Of a DNA stretch of 12,497 bases, positions 1 to 6,881 are shown piece after piece. The notes under the pieces are model-generated. The model searched no databases. It was given only the letters and a program-made list of their open reading frames with translations, and had not been told where the DNA came from. Made by a program: the position numbers and the translations under genes. The number at the start of each line of letters is the position of its first letter. The stretch's first letter is position 1. This DNA comes from CAVPGH01 sp046726955 (lineage in GTDB: Bacteria > Acidobacteriota > Vicinamibacteria > Fen-336): contig JBKPBQ010000521.1 in assembly GCA_046726955.1 (NCBI GenBank), forward strand, positions 1 to 12,497, in the 5' to 3' direction.

Positions 1-2
1 CC

Positions 3-176
3 TTCCAGCTCGCGATCCAGCCCGAGAACATCTGCGAGTTCGCGCCGGTGGAGAAGGACGCCCGCAAGGCGGCGGACATCAAGGTGTTCGCCACCAGCAA
101 GAAGCAGGGCCGCAAGCTCGACGACGCCTTCGTCGAGACGGGGGTCACCTACGTCCCCGTGCAGGCCCTCCGCTAG
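3..176 (+). CDS. 3' end of an unrecognised gene (partial)
   Basis: This reading frame is open from the window edge to the TAG at 174-176 and gives about 57 C-terminal residues, starting FQLAIQPENICEF and ending TYVPVQALR. Nearly every codon ends in G or C, which is how real genes in this window look, while the other two frames here are poor. I do not recognise the family. The tail is charged and lysine-rich in the middle, with no obvious catalytic motif or membrane segment. The coding signal switches to a different frame immediately after the TAG, where the next gene continues without a visible start codon, so the stop at 174-176 may be linked to a frameshift. Confidence 0.5.
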   Translation, partial: FQLAIQPENICEFAPVEKDARKAADIKVFATSKKQGRKLDDAFVETGVTYVPVQALR

Positions 177-249
177 CCTCAGCGTCGCCGTTCTCGTCGT
201 CGTCGCCGGAGGCACGGCCGTCGCCGCCTCCGCGCTCGGCCGCCTGGAG

Positions 250-993
250 GTGGGCGGCTCCGTCAAGCCCGACGCGGACGCGCTCGCCGTGCGCGTGGAC
301 TTGCGCAACACGGGGCCGCAGCCCGTCTCCGCGCTGAGCGTGACCGGCGAGCTTCTCGGGCGGACCGATGAGTCGCGCCTCTCGAACGACATTCCTCCCG
401 GGGGCGCCGCGAGCGTCGTGCTGCGCTTCCCCCACGAGGTCCCGCGTCCCGGCGTGCACGCGGTCCTGCTGCGCCTCGACTACGGGGAGGGCGCGCCGGC
501 CGACGCCAGCGGCAACCCGGTCACGGTGAGCGAGCCCGCGTATCTCCTCCTCGCCCTCGGGGAGAAGGCGCCGCCGGCGGTCCGCGTCGGCACCTCGCCG
601 GTCACGATCGACGCCCGCGGGTTCCTGCCCGTGACGCTGGAGAGCGCCGACGGCGCGCCGCACCGCGTGCGCCTGCACGCGCACACGGCGCGCGGGCTCA
701 TTCCGGAGGATCCTCCGGAGATCGCGGTCCCCGCGTCGGGAAAGCAGCGCGACGAGATCGCGATCCGCCGTTCCGGAGCCCTGCGCGGCTCGCACCCTGG
801 CCTCTGGATCGTGGCGGAAGCCGTGGACGGGCCCGTCGCCCGCACGAGCGTCGCCGCCGCCGACGTGACGATCGCCGGAGAGCCGGGCCTGCTGCCGCGG
901 TTGCGGCCCTTCCTCTTCGTACTCGGGCTCGTCCTCGTGCTGGCCGCGCTCTTCTGGGAGTTCCGCCCCCTCGCGCTCGCGGCCGGGGCGTGA
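250..993 (+). CDS. Membrane-anchored protein with Ig-like (CARDB/NEW3-type) repeats
   Basis: From GTG 250 the product is 247 residues. Residues about 14-75 (VRVDLRNTGPQPVSALSVTG) and about 110-205 read as two beta-sandwich repeats of the kind called CARDB or NEW3, which usually sit outside the cytoplasmic membrane. A transmembrane helix near residues 222-238 (LFVLGLVLVLAALFW) lies close to the C-terminus, followed by a short tail. The start is uncertain. The same frame continues upstream to about 178 with strong GC3 bias and encodes a signal-peptide-like stretch (SVAVLVVVAGG, then AVAASA), but no ATG, GTG or TTG lies in frame there; the only upstream candidate is CTG 244. The stop overlaps the next gene in GTGA at 990-993, so the two are probably translationally coupled. 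The function is unknown; a role in envelope or surface biogenesis is only a guess. Confidence 0.75.
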   Translation: MGGSVKPDADALAVRVDLRNTGPQPVSALSVTGELLGRTDESRLSNDIPPGGAASVVLRFPHEVPRPGVHAVLLRLDYGEGAPADASGNPVTVSEPAYLLLALGEKAPPAVRVGTSPVTIDARGFLPVTLESADGAPHRVRLHAHTARGLIPEDPPEIAVPASGKQRDEIAIRRSGALRGSHPGLWIVAEAVDGPVARTSVAAADVTIAGEPGLLPRLRPFLFVLGLVLVLAALFWEFRPLALAAGA

Positions 994-1793
994 TCCGCGC
1001 GGAGACGCACGGCGAGGTCGTCCACTTCCGCCTGACGCGCACCGCTCTCGGCCGGCCGCTGTACTGGACGGGAGCCTATCTCGTGGACGACCTGCTCCTC
1101 GACTGCGGGCCGCCCGCCACGGCGCGCGAGCTGCTGCGCGCGCTCGAGGGACGTCGCCTCACCGGCCTCGTGCTCACGCACCACCACGAAGACCACGTGG
1201 GGGCGGCGCCCGCCCTGTGCGCCGAGCGGGGCCTCGTGCCGCGCGTGCACCGCGAGGGCCTGGCGCTCCTCGAGCACGGCTTCGTGCAGGAGCGCTACCG
1301 GCGGCTCGTCTGGGGACGCGTCCCGCGCTTCCGGGCGGAGCCGCTCGGGGACGAGGTCTCCGGCGCCTCCCTGCGCCTCCGAGTCCTCCACACGCCGGGC
1401 CACAGCGTCGACCACGTGTGCCTTCTCGAGCCGGACCGCGGCTGGCTCTTCACCGGCGACCTCTTCCTCGCGGAGCGGTTGCGGTACCTCCGGTCCGACG
1501 AGGAGCTCGACCGGCTCATCACCTCCCTCGACCTGGCGGCGGCCACCGGGGCGAAGCAGGTGTTCTGCGCGCACCGCGGGCCGGTCCGGGGAGGAGTGGA
1601 CGCCCTGCGGCGGAAGTCCGAGCACCTGCGCGGGCTCCGAGAGCGCGTCCTCGAGCTCGTGGCGCTTGGTCTTCCCGAGGCGGAGGTCGCGCGGCGGGCC
1701 ATCGGGCGGGAAGGGCCGATGACGTGGTTCAGCCTCGGCCGCTTCTCCGTGCGCAACTTCGTGCGCTCGCTCGTTCGCGCGAGGCAGCATTGA
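990..1793 (+). CDS. MBL-fold metallo-hydrolase (LACTB2-like)
   Basis: A 267-residue metallo-beta-lactamase-fold protein with a full set of metal ligands: the HxHxDH motif (THHHEDH, H64, H66, D68, H69), H138 in HTPGHS, D157 in FTGDLF, and H195 in CAHRGP. It should bind two zinc or iron ions and hydrolyse an ester, thioester or phosphodiester. The C-terminal 60 residues (GLPEAEVARRAIG, then WFSLGRFSVRNFV) resemble the winged-helix-like tail of LACTB2-type hydrolases, a subgroup that includes endoribonucleases. The GTG start overlaps the stop of the preceding gene by 4 nt, which fixes the start and suggests coupling. There is no signal peptide, so the protein is cytoplasmic. The true substrate cannot be told from sequence; glyoxalase II-like or RNase activity is possible. 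Confidence 0.9.
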   Translation: MIRAETHGEVVHFRLTRTALGRPLYWTGAYLVDDLLLDCGPPATARELLRALEGRRLTGLVLTHHHEDHVGAAPALCAERGLVPRVHREGLALLEHGFVQERYRRLVWGRVPRFRAEPLGDEVSGASLRLRVLHTPGHSVDHVCLLEPDRGWLFTGDLFLAERLRYLRSDEELDRLITSLDLAAATGAKQVFCAHRGPVRGGVDALRRKSEHLRGLRERVLELVALGLPEAEVARRAIGREGPMTWFSLGRFSVRNFVRSLVRARQH

Positions 1794-1831
1794 CTCCCGT
1801 GCTACCCTTCCCGCCCGGAAGGCCCCTACAC

Positions 1832-1838
1832 AAGGAGG
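1832..1838 (+). promoter_or_regulatory. Strong ribosome binding site for the PuuD-like gene
   Basis: AAGGAGG ends 7 nt before GTG 1846. It is the best Shine-Dalgarno match in the window and decides the GTG start over any internal ATG. A weak -10-like hexamer TACCCT at 1803-1808 would place a transcription start near 1815, but no matching -35 is seen. Confidence 0.8.
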
Positions 1839-1845
1839 AGTTGCG

Positions 1846-2619
1846 GTGGTAGAGATACTGAGCGTCCTCTCCCGCTGGATCCACATCTTCGCCGGCATCA
1901 TGTGGATTGGGATGCTGTACTTCTTCAACTTCGTCAACGGCCCCTTGCAGGGGACGCTCGACGGCGACACCAAGAAGAAGGTGAACCCGGAGCTCCTGCC
2001 CCGCGCTCTCTACTGGTTCCGCTGGGGCGCCGCCTGGACGTGGATCACGGGCGTGCTGCTCCTGCAGTTCGTGTTCTGGGGGGCGAAGATCACGCTGCGG
2101 CCGGAGGCGGGGTGGAACGCCATCGCCATCGTGATGCTCGCGTTCGTGTTCGTGGCGCCGTTCGTCTACGACGCGCTCGCCAAGGCCATCAAGGACCCGA
2201 AGGTCTTCGGCGCGGTCGGCTACGCGCTCCTCGGGATCGTCATCTGCCTGATGCACTGGTCCGGCTTCAGCTACCGCGGCTACAACATCCACCTCGCGGC
2301 GATGCTGGGCACCATCATGGCCTTCAACGTCTGGTTCCGGATCTGGCCGGCGCAGCAGAAGATCATCCGCGCGGTGAAGGAAGGCACGGCTCCCGACGCT
2401 GCCCTCGTGGCGCTGGCGGGAGGACGGTCGCGGCACAACACCTACATGTCGGTGCCGCTCGTCTGGGGGATGATCAACTCCCACACGTCCTACTTCGCGG
2501 GGGGCAACCTCGGGATCGAGGACTCGTTCGCGTTCGTGCCCTACCTCGTGATCATCCTCGTCGGCTGGCACGTGATCTGGCAGCTCTACAAGAAGGCGCC
2601 GAAGATCAAGGGGTTCTAG
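1846..2619 (+). CDS. Urate oxidase PuuD N-terminal-domain-like membrane protein, no cytochrome c domain
   Basis: A 257-residue protein with about seven transmembrane helices (near residues 12-32, 57-78, 90-111, 120-138, 147-166, 201-218 and 229-249). The signature RSRHNTYMSVPLVWGMINSH (residues 194-213) and the N-terminal RWIHIFAGIMWIGMLYF match the Urate_ox_N (DUF989) family, as I know it. Full-length PuuD joins this membrane domain to a C-terminal cytochrome c that takes electrons from urate oxidation. Here the chain ends just after the last helix and no CxxCH occurs. Histidines H13, H137, H149, H197, H213 and H242 could ligate haem or metal. No purine-catabolism gene is nearby, so urate as substrate is unproven; it may be a paralogue handing electrons to a separate carrier. 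It is probably its own transcription unit, with a strong ribosome binding site. Confidence 0.8.
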   Translation: MVEILSVLSRWIHIFAGIMWIGMLYFFNFVNGPLQGTLDGDTKKKVNPELLPRALYWFRWGAAWTWITGVLLLQFVFWGAKITLRPEAGWNAIAIVMLAFVFVAPFVYDALAKAIKDPKVFGAVGYALLGIVICLMHWSGFSYRGYNIHLAAMLGTIMAFNVWFRIWPAQQKIIRAVKEGTAPDAALVALAGGRSRHNTYMSVPLVWGMINSHTSYFAGGNLGIEDSFAFVPYLVIILVGWHVIWQLYKKAPKIKGF

Positions 2620-2674
2620 CTCCGGCGTCGCCGCCCTTCGTCTCGAGCGCTCACGGGCCGCGGTCAGCTTTCTC

Positions 2675-2704
2675 TTGACAGCCGCGCGAGCTACCACCTA
2701 TGGT
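2675..2704 (+). promoter_or_regulatory. Sigma-70-type promoter for the J-domain gene
   Basis: A perfect -35 TTGACA (2675-2680) is followed after 18 nt by TATGGT (2699-2704, 4 of 6 consensus positions). Transcription would start near 2711, just before ATG 2715. The ATG at 2700 lies inside the -10 box and so would not be in the message from this promoter. Confidence 0.6.
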
Positions 2705-2714
2705 GGGGCCCGGG

Positions 2715-3287
2715 ATGGAGAAACCCAAGGACTACTACCAGATTCTCGGCGTCGCCCGCGACGCGAGCGCGGCCGCGATCAAGAAGGCCTACCGGCGTCT
2801 GGCCAAGCAGTTTCACCCCGACCTGGCCGCGGAGGCGTCGGTGCCGGAGTTCCAGCAGCTCCAGGTCGCCTACGAGACGCTGACGGACAGCGAGCGGCGC
2901 CGGCGCTACGACGAGACGCTCGGCCGGTCCGAGCGGCCGGAGCCCCACGGCTGGTCGTTCGTGCGCAGCCCCGCCGCCGGCGACCTGCGGCGACCGTTCC
3001 AGCCCGGCTCCCTCTCCGGCGAGATCCTCCTCACGCGCGAGGAGGCCCAGGCCGGAGGCATCCTCCCGCTCGAGGTCCCCGTCTCCGCGACCTGCCAGGC
3101 TTGCGACGGCACCGGAGGGCCTTTGTTCGACTGCGATCGTTGCTTCGGGGAAGGCAAGATCTCGCGCCGGCTCCCCGTCCCCGTGAGCATCCCTCCCGGC
3201 GTCCGCAACGGGGAGGTGTTCCAGGTGGCGACCGACGATCCCGCTCTTCCCTCGATCTTCCTGACCGTCCACATCCGCCTTCTCTGA
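2715..3287 (+). CDS. Compact J-domain co-chaperone with half a DnaJ zinc finger
   Basis: A 190-residue DnaJ-related protein from ATG 2715. Residues 6-67 form the J domain (DYYQILGV, then KQFHPDL with the HPD motif at 34-36, and YETLTDSERRRRYDE), which stimulates Hsp70 (DnaK) ATPase. Residues about 105-190 look like one DnaJ substrate-binding sandwich (LTREEAQAGG, then PVSIPPGVRNGEVFQV). Inside it are only two of the usual four zinc-finger repeats, CQACDGTG and CDRCFGEG (C127, C130, C140, C143), enough for one zinc site. The second C-terminal sandwich and the dimerisation region are missing. Normal DnaJ is about 375 residues. An ATG at 2700 is in frame but falls in the promoter -10 box, so 2715 is preferred. 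It stands alone, without dnaK or grpE. Confidence 0.85.
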   Translation: MEKPKDYYQILGVARDASAAAIKKAYRRLAKQFHPDLAAEASVPEFQQLQVAYETLTDSERRRRYDETLGRSERPEPHGWSFVRSPAAGDLRRPFQPGSLSGEILLTREEAQAGGILPLEVPVSATCQACDGTGGPLFDCDRCFGEGKISRRLPVPVSIPPGVRNGEVFQVATDDPALPSIFLTVHIRLL

Positions 3288-3332
3288 GCCGGGCGGGAGC
3301 CGCTCCGCGCTACTGCCACTGCCGGAGTTGTG

Positions 3333-3338
3333 GTTCAA
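3333..3338 (+). promoter_or_regulatory. Possible -10 element for gmhA
   Basis: TTCAAT (4 of 6 consensus) ends 7 nt before ATG 3346, a spacing that would give a leaderless message. No convincing -35 is seen near 3310, and no Shine-Dalgarno precedes the ATG. Weak on its own. Confidence 0.3.
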
Positions 3339-3345
3339 TCGGCGC

Positions 3346-3918
3346 ATGGACGCGGACGAGATCCGTCGCGTCGCGGCGGAGTCTGCTTCGCTCCAGCAGC
3401 GCTTCTTCGCGGAGAGCGCGGAGCGGCTCGTCGAGGTGGGCGGTCGGATGGCGCGGGCGCTCCGCGAGGGCGGCAAGGTGCTGGCCTTCGGCAACGGCGG
3501 CTCCGCCGCGGACGCCCAGCACTTCGTGGCCGAGCTCGTCGGACGGTTCCGCGCCGAGCGCCGCGGCCTCGCCGCCGTCGCCCTCACGACGGACCCGTCG
3601 GTCCTCACCTCCGTCGGCAACGACTACGGCTTCGAGACCGTGTTCCGCCGGCAGGTCGAGGCGCTCGGCCGGCCGGGCGACCTCGCCCTCGGCATCAGCA
3701 CCTCCGGAAGATCGCGGAACGTGCTGGAGGCGCTTCGCGCCGCGCGCGCGCAGAAGCTCGTCACGGTCGGCCTCACCGGCGGAGGCGGCGGAGAGCTGCG
3801 CGAGCTCGTGGACTACTTGATCGACGTCCCGCACTCCGATACGCAGCGCATCCAGGAGGTCCACTCGATGGTCGTCCACGTCCTCTGCCAGGTCGTGGAG
3901 GAGGCGGTCGGCCCTTGA
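3346..3918 (+). CDS. gmhA: Phosphoheptose isomerase (sedoheptulose 7-phosphate isomerase)
   Basis: A 190-residue SIS-domain protein, full length for GmhA, which converts D-sedoheptulose 7-phosphate to D-glycero-D-manno-heptose 7-phosphate, the first step to the ADP-heptose used in the LPS core. Visible motifs are FGNGGSAADAQHFVAELVGR (residues 48-67), GISTSGRSRNVLEAL for the sugar-phosphate loop (116-130) and TQRIQEVHSMVVH (166-178). Zinc ligands known in the family map to H59, E63, Q170 and H178. ATG 3346 begins the typical N-terminal helix; a TTG at 3328 would add six residues. The stop overlaps the next start (TTGA), suggesting a two-gene unit. No other heptose gene is in the window. This argues for a Gram-negative-type outer membrane. 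Confidence 0.92.
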   Translation: MDADEIRRVAAESASLQQRFFAESAERLVEVGGRMARALREGGKVLAFGNGGSAADAQHFVAELVGRFRAERRGLAAVALTTDPSVLTSVGNDYGFETVFRRQVEALGRPGDLALGISTSGRSRNVLEALRAARAQKLVTVGLTGGGGGELRELVDYLIDVPHSDTQRIQEVHSMVVHVLCQVVEEAVGP

Positions 3919-4904
3919 CGCGGCGGCGGTCGCGTCGCCCCTCCTTCTCCCCCCTCGTGCTGGACGGCGTCGCCACCTATCCGCTCGCCCGGCGGAAGAG
4001 CAAGGTCGCGCTCCGCGACTTCGCGCGTCCGTCCCCGAGGGGCGCGCGCGTCCGCGACTTCCTCGCCTCGCTTCCGCGGATCCTCGCCGGGGACACGCTG
4101 CGGCACCTCGCCGGCGAGATCGCGAGGGCCCGCGCGCGCAGGAAGCCGGTGGTGTGGGGGCTGGGCGCGCACGTGATCAAGGTGGGGCTCTCCCCGATCC
4201 TCGTGGACCTCATGGAGCGGGGCTTCGTGACCGGGATCGCGCTCAACGGGGCGGGCATCGTCCACGACTTCGAGCTCGCGGTCGCGGGGCGCACGTCGGA
4301 GGACGTGGACGCGGGCCTGGGCTCGGGCGCCTTCGGGATGGCGCGCGAGACGGGAGAAGAGCTCTCGGAGGCGATAGCGGTCGGCGATCGCGAGGGCCTC
4401 GGTCTCGGGGCCGCCGTTGGCCGCTATCTCGCGCGGCGCCGCCCGCGGCACCTCGGCGTGAGCCTGCTCGCGGCCGCCCACCGTCTCGGCCTGCCCGCTA
4501 CCGTCCACGTGGCGGTGGGGACGGACATCGTGCACATGCACCCGCGGCTCGACCCCGGCGCCCTCGGACGCGCCACGCACCTCGACTTCCGCCTCTTCGC
4601 AGCACAGGTCGCGCGCCTCGGCGGGGGCGGCGTCTACCTGAACGTCGGCTCCGCGGTGCTCCTCCCCGAGGTCTTCCTGAAGGCGGTCACGCTCGCCCGG
4701 AACCTCGGGCACCCGCTCCGCGATTTCGCGACGGCGAACCTGGACTTCCTGCAGTCGTACCGGCCGAGCACGAACGTCGTGGAGAGGCCGACGCGCGGCG
4801 TCGGCCGCGGCTACCGGCTGACCGGTCACCACGAGATCCTCGTGCCGCTCCTCGCCGCCGCTCTCGCCGAAGGCTTCGGGCGAAGGGACGGACGGCGACC
4901 CTGA
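3915..4904 (+). CDS. Deoxyhypusine-synthase-fold-like protein lacking the usual catalytic lysine
   Basis: A 329-residue protein from TTG 3915, which overlaps the gmhA stop by 4 nt and follows GGAGGAGG (3897-3904) by 10 nt. GTG 3957 is an alternative start giving 315 residues. Landmarks in order: VVWGLGAHVIKVGLSPILVDLM (79-100, dinucleotide-fold-like), GFVTGIALNGAGIVHDFE (103-120), TSEDVDAGLGSGAFGMARETG (127-147), VGTDIVHMHP (201-210), LGGGGVYLNVGSAVLLPEVFLKAV (235-258) and GYRLTGHHEILVPLLAAAL (299-317). The glycine-rich segment and the closing block resemble, from memory, the GGGvPKN and aDaslvfPLLva blocks of deoxyhypusine synthase. The WGK motif carrying that enzyme's catalytic lysine is absent; residues 281-329 hold no lysine. 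The agmatine-to-putrescine pair starts 20 nt downstream, so polyamine chemistry is plausible but unproven. The family assignment is tentative. Confidence 0.7.
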   Translation: MTRRRSRRPSFSPLVLDGVATYPLARRKSKVALRDFARPSPRGARVRDFLASLPRILAGDTLRHLAGEIARARARRKPVVWGLGAHVIKVGLSPILVDLMERGFVTGIALNGAGIVHDFELAVAGRTSEDVDAGLGSGAFGMARETGEELSEAIAVGDREGLGLGAAVGRYLARRRPRHLGVSLLAAAHRLGLPATVHVAVGTDIVHMHPRLDPGALGRATHLDFRLFAAQVARLGGGGVYLNVGSAVLLPEVFLKAVTLARNLGHPLRDFATANLDFLQSYRPSTNVVERPTRGVGRGYRLTGHHEILVPLLAAALAEGFGRRDGRRP

Positions 4905-4909
4905 TCGAG

Positions 4910-4915
4910 TAGACT
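4910..4915 (+). promoter_or_regulatory. Possible -10 element for aguB
   Basis: TAGACT (4 of 6 consensus) ends 9 nt before ATG 4925, so transcription would begin 0-3 nt before the start codon. The -35 region near 4887 is poor. aguB may instead be read from the upstream gene, whose stop is 20 nt away. Confidence 0.3.
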
Positions 4916-4924
4916 GGCCTTTCG

Positions 4925-5818
4925 ATGTCCTCACCCTCCACCGCCTTCAAGGTCGGCCTCGTGCAGATGTCGATGTCCGCCCGGCCCGAGGACAACCTCG
5001 AGAAAGCGGCGGCGCGCGTTCACGACGCGGCGCGGGCGGGAGCGCAGGTCGTGTGCCTGCCCGAGCTCTACCGGACGCCCTACTTCTGCCAGAAGGAGGA
5101 CCAGGCCCTCTTCGACCTCGCGGAGACCGTGCCCGGCCCGAGCACGGAGACGCTCGGCCGCGCCGCGAAGGAGGCGGGAGTCACGGTCCTCGTTCCCATC
5201 TTCGAGAAGCGAGCGCCCGGCCTCTACCACAACAGCGCGGTCGTCCTGGGGCCGGACGGGCGGCCGGTCGGCCTCTACCGCAAGATGCACATTCCCGACG
5301 ATCCTCTCTTCTACGAGAAGTTCTACTTCACCCCCGGCGACCTCGGCTTCCGCGCCTTCGATACCCCGGCGGGAAAGGTGGGCGCCCTCATCTGCTGGGA
5401 CCAGTGGTACCCGGAAGGCGCGCGCCTCACCGCGCTGCAAGGCGCGCTCGTGCTCTTCTTTCCGACGGCCATCGGCTGGCACCCGAGCGAGAAGGAGCAG
5501 TACGGGGCGGCCCAGCGCAGCGCCTGGCAGACGATCCAGCGCGCGCACGCCATCGCCAACGGCGTCTACGTGGCGGTGGTGAACCGCGTAGGTCACGAGA
5601 TCCCTCCCGAGGGCGGCGCCGGCCTCGAGTTCTGGGGCACGACCTTCCTCGCCGATCCCTTCGGGGTGGTGGTGGCGGAAGCGTCCACCGACAAGGAGGA
5701 GATCCTCGTGGGCGAGGTCAGCCCGGCACGCATCGAGGAGGTGCGCCGCAACTGGCCGTTCCTCCGCGACCGCCGCATCGACGCCTACGCCGGCCTGGAC
5801 CGGCGCTTCCTCGACTGA
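4925..5818 (+). CDS. aguB: N-carbamoylputrescine amidase
   Basis: A 297-residue nitrilase-superfamily amidase, full length. It hydrolyses N-carbamoylputrescine to putrescine, CO2 and ammonia in the cytoplasm. The Glu-Lys-Cys triad is visible: E47 in CLPELYRTPYFC, K120 in LYRKMHIPDDP and C157 in ALICWDQWYPEGAR. The CWDQWYPE block and the IPDDPLFYEKFYFTPGD segment are typical of the N-carbamoylputrescine amidase branch rather than beta-ureidopropionase or plain nitrilases. ATG 4925 starts the conserved KVGLVQMSMS strand after a short lead. The next gene, agmatine deiminase, begins one nucleotide after the stop and makes the substrate, which strongly supports the assignment. Confidence 0.94.
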   Translation: MSSPSTAFKVGLVQMSMSARPEDNLEKAAARVHDAARAGAQVVCLPELYRTPYFCQKEDQALFDLAETVPGPSTETLGRAAKEAGVTVLVPIFEKRAPGLYHNSAVVLGPDGRPVGLYRKMHIPDDPLFYEKFYFTPGDLGFRAFDTPAGKVGALICWDQWYPEGARLTALQGALVLFFPTAIGWHPSEKEQYGAAQRSAWQTIQRAHAIANGVYVAVVNRVGHEIPPEGGAGLEFWGTTFLADPFGVVVAEASTDKEEILVGEVSPARIEEVRRNWPFLRDRRIDAYAGLDRRFLD

Positions 5819-5819
5819 A

Positions 5820-6878
5820 GTGACGGCGCGGTCCGCGGGCTTCGCGATGCCCGCCGAGTGGGAGCGCCACGAGGCGACCTGGCTCGGCTGGCCCCACACG
5901 CTCACGGACTGGCCCGGACGCATAGCACCCATCCCCTGGGTCTACGGCGAGATCGTGCGCAAGCTCGATCCCGGGGAGCGCGTCCGCATCCTCGTCCCCG
6001 AGGCGCGGACCGAGGCCCGCGCGCGCGCCGTGCTGAAGAAGGTCGGGGCGGACATCGGAAGGGTGGACTTCTTCCGCTGGCCGTCGGATCGGGGCTGGAC
6101 TCGGGACAAGGGTCCGATCTTCGTGAGGCGAGGGCGCGAGCGCGCGGTGGCGGGCTTCCGCTTCAACGCCTGGGCCAAATATCCCGACTGGAAGAAGGAC
6201 GCGCAGACTTCTCGTCGCGCGGCCAAGGCCCTGGGCCTGCCCCTGCGGCCGGTCGAGCACCGCGGCCGCGAGGTCGTCCTCGAAGGCGGCGCCATCGACG
6301 TGAACGGCCGCGGGTCGCTCCTCACGACCGAGGAATGCCTGCTCGATCCCGCGGTGCAGGTCCGGAACCCGGGGTTCACCCGCGCCGACTACGAGGCCGT
6401 GCTTCGCGACGCGCTCGGGGCGACGAACGTCGTCTGGCTGGGGCGGGGGATCGCGGGCGACGACACGCACGGCCACGTCGACGACCTCGCGCGATTCGTC
6501 GGCGCGCGGACGATCGTGCTCTGCCGCGAGAAGGACCCGCGCGACCCCAACTACGCCGCGCTCGAGGAGAACCGCGAGCGCCTGGAAGGGGCGCGCCTCG
6601 AAGACGGCTCGCGCCCGCAGGTCGTCTTCCTGCCCATGCCCCTGCCCCTCGTCTTCAACGGGCAGCGGCTGCCGGCGAGCTACGCGAACTTCTACTTGGC
6701 CAACGCCGCGGTGATCGTCCCGACGTTCAACGACCCCGCCGATCGCGAGGCCCTCGGGATCCTGTCGGAGCTCGTCACCGACCGCCCGGTGGTGGGCGTG
6801 CACGCCGTGGACCTCGTGTGGGGGCTGGGGACGCTGCACTGCCTGACGCAGCAGCAGCCGGCGGCGGGCGAGGGCTAG
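5820..6878 (+). CDS. aguA: Agmatine deiminase
   Basis: A 352-residue peptidylarginine-deiminase-fold enzyme that converts agmatine to N-carbamoylputrescine and ammonia. Motifs: MPAEWERHEATWLGWP (10-25), WTRDKGPIFV (93-102), EGGAID (155-160), GDDTHGHVDD (213-222, with H219) and the catalytic cysteine C341 in GLGTLHCLTQQQPA. Together these match the agmatine deiminase family rather than arginine deiminase. GTG 5820 lies one nucleotide after the aguB stop, so reinitiation is likely. ATG 5847, at the conserved MPAEWE, is an alternative start that would remove nine residues. With aguB it forms the two-step agmatine route to putrescine. No arginine decarboxylase is in the window, so agmatine must come from elsewhere. 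Confidence 0.95.
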   Translation: MTARSAGFAMPAEWERHEATWLGWPHTLTDWPGRIAPIPWVYGEIVRKLDPGERVRILVPEARTEARARAVLKKVGADIGRVDFFRWPSDRGWTRDKGPIFVRRGRERAVAGFRFNAWAKYPDWKKDAQTSRRAAKALGLPLRPVEHRGREVVLEGGAIDVNGRGSLLTTEECLLDPAVQVRNPGFTRADYEAVLRDALGATNVVWLGRGIAGDDTHGHVDDLARFVGARTIVLCREKDPRDPNYAALEENRERLEGARLEDGSRPQVVFLPMPLPLVFNGQRLPASYANFYLANAAVIVPTFNDPADREALGILSELVTDRPVVGVHAVDLVWGLGTLHCLTQQQPAAGEG

Positions 6879-6881
6879 GAG

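Noticed and set aside
1790..1795. TTGACT as a -35 for the PuuD-like gene
   Set aside because: The only -10-like hexamer (TACCCT, 1803) is 7 nt away, too close to pair with it.
480..1973. Long minus-strand open frame (497 residues) opposite the plus-strand genes
   Set aside because: It is Arg/Glu/Ala-rich with no motif and runs antisense to two well-supported genes; GC-rich codons create long antisense frames.
3303..3327. CTCCG/CGGAG hairpin after the J-domain gene as a terminator
   Set aside because: The stem has only five pairs with a 15-nt loop, and there is no T-tract.
2675..3820. Plus-strand open frame of 381 residues over the J-domain gene and gmhA
   Set aside because: It is an Arg/Ser-rich alternative frame of two genes with clear motifs and has no domain of its own.
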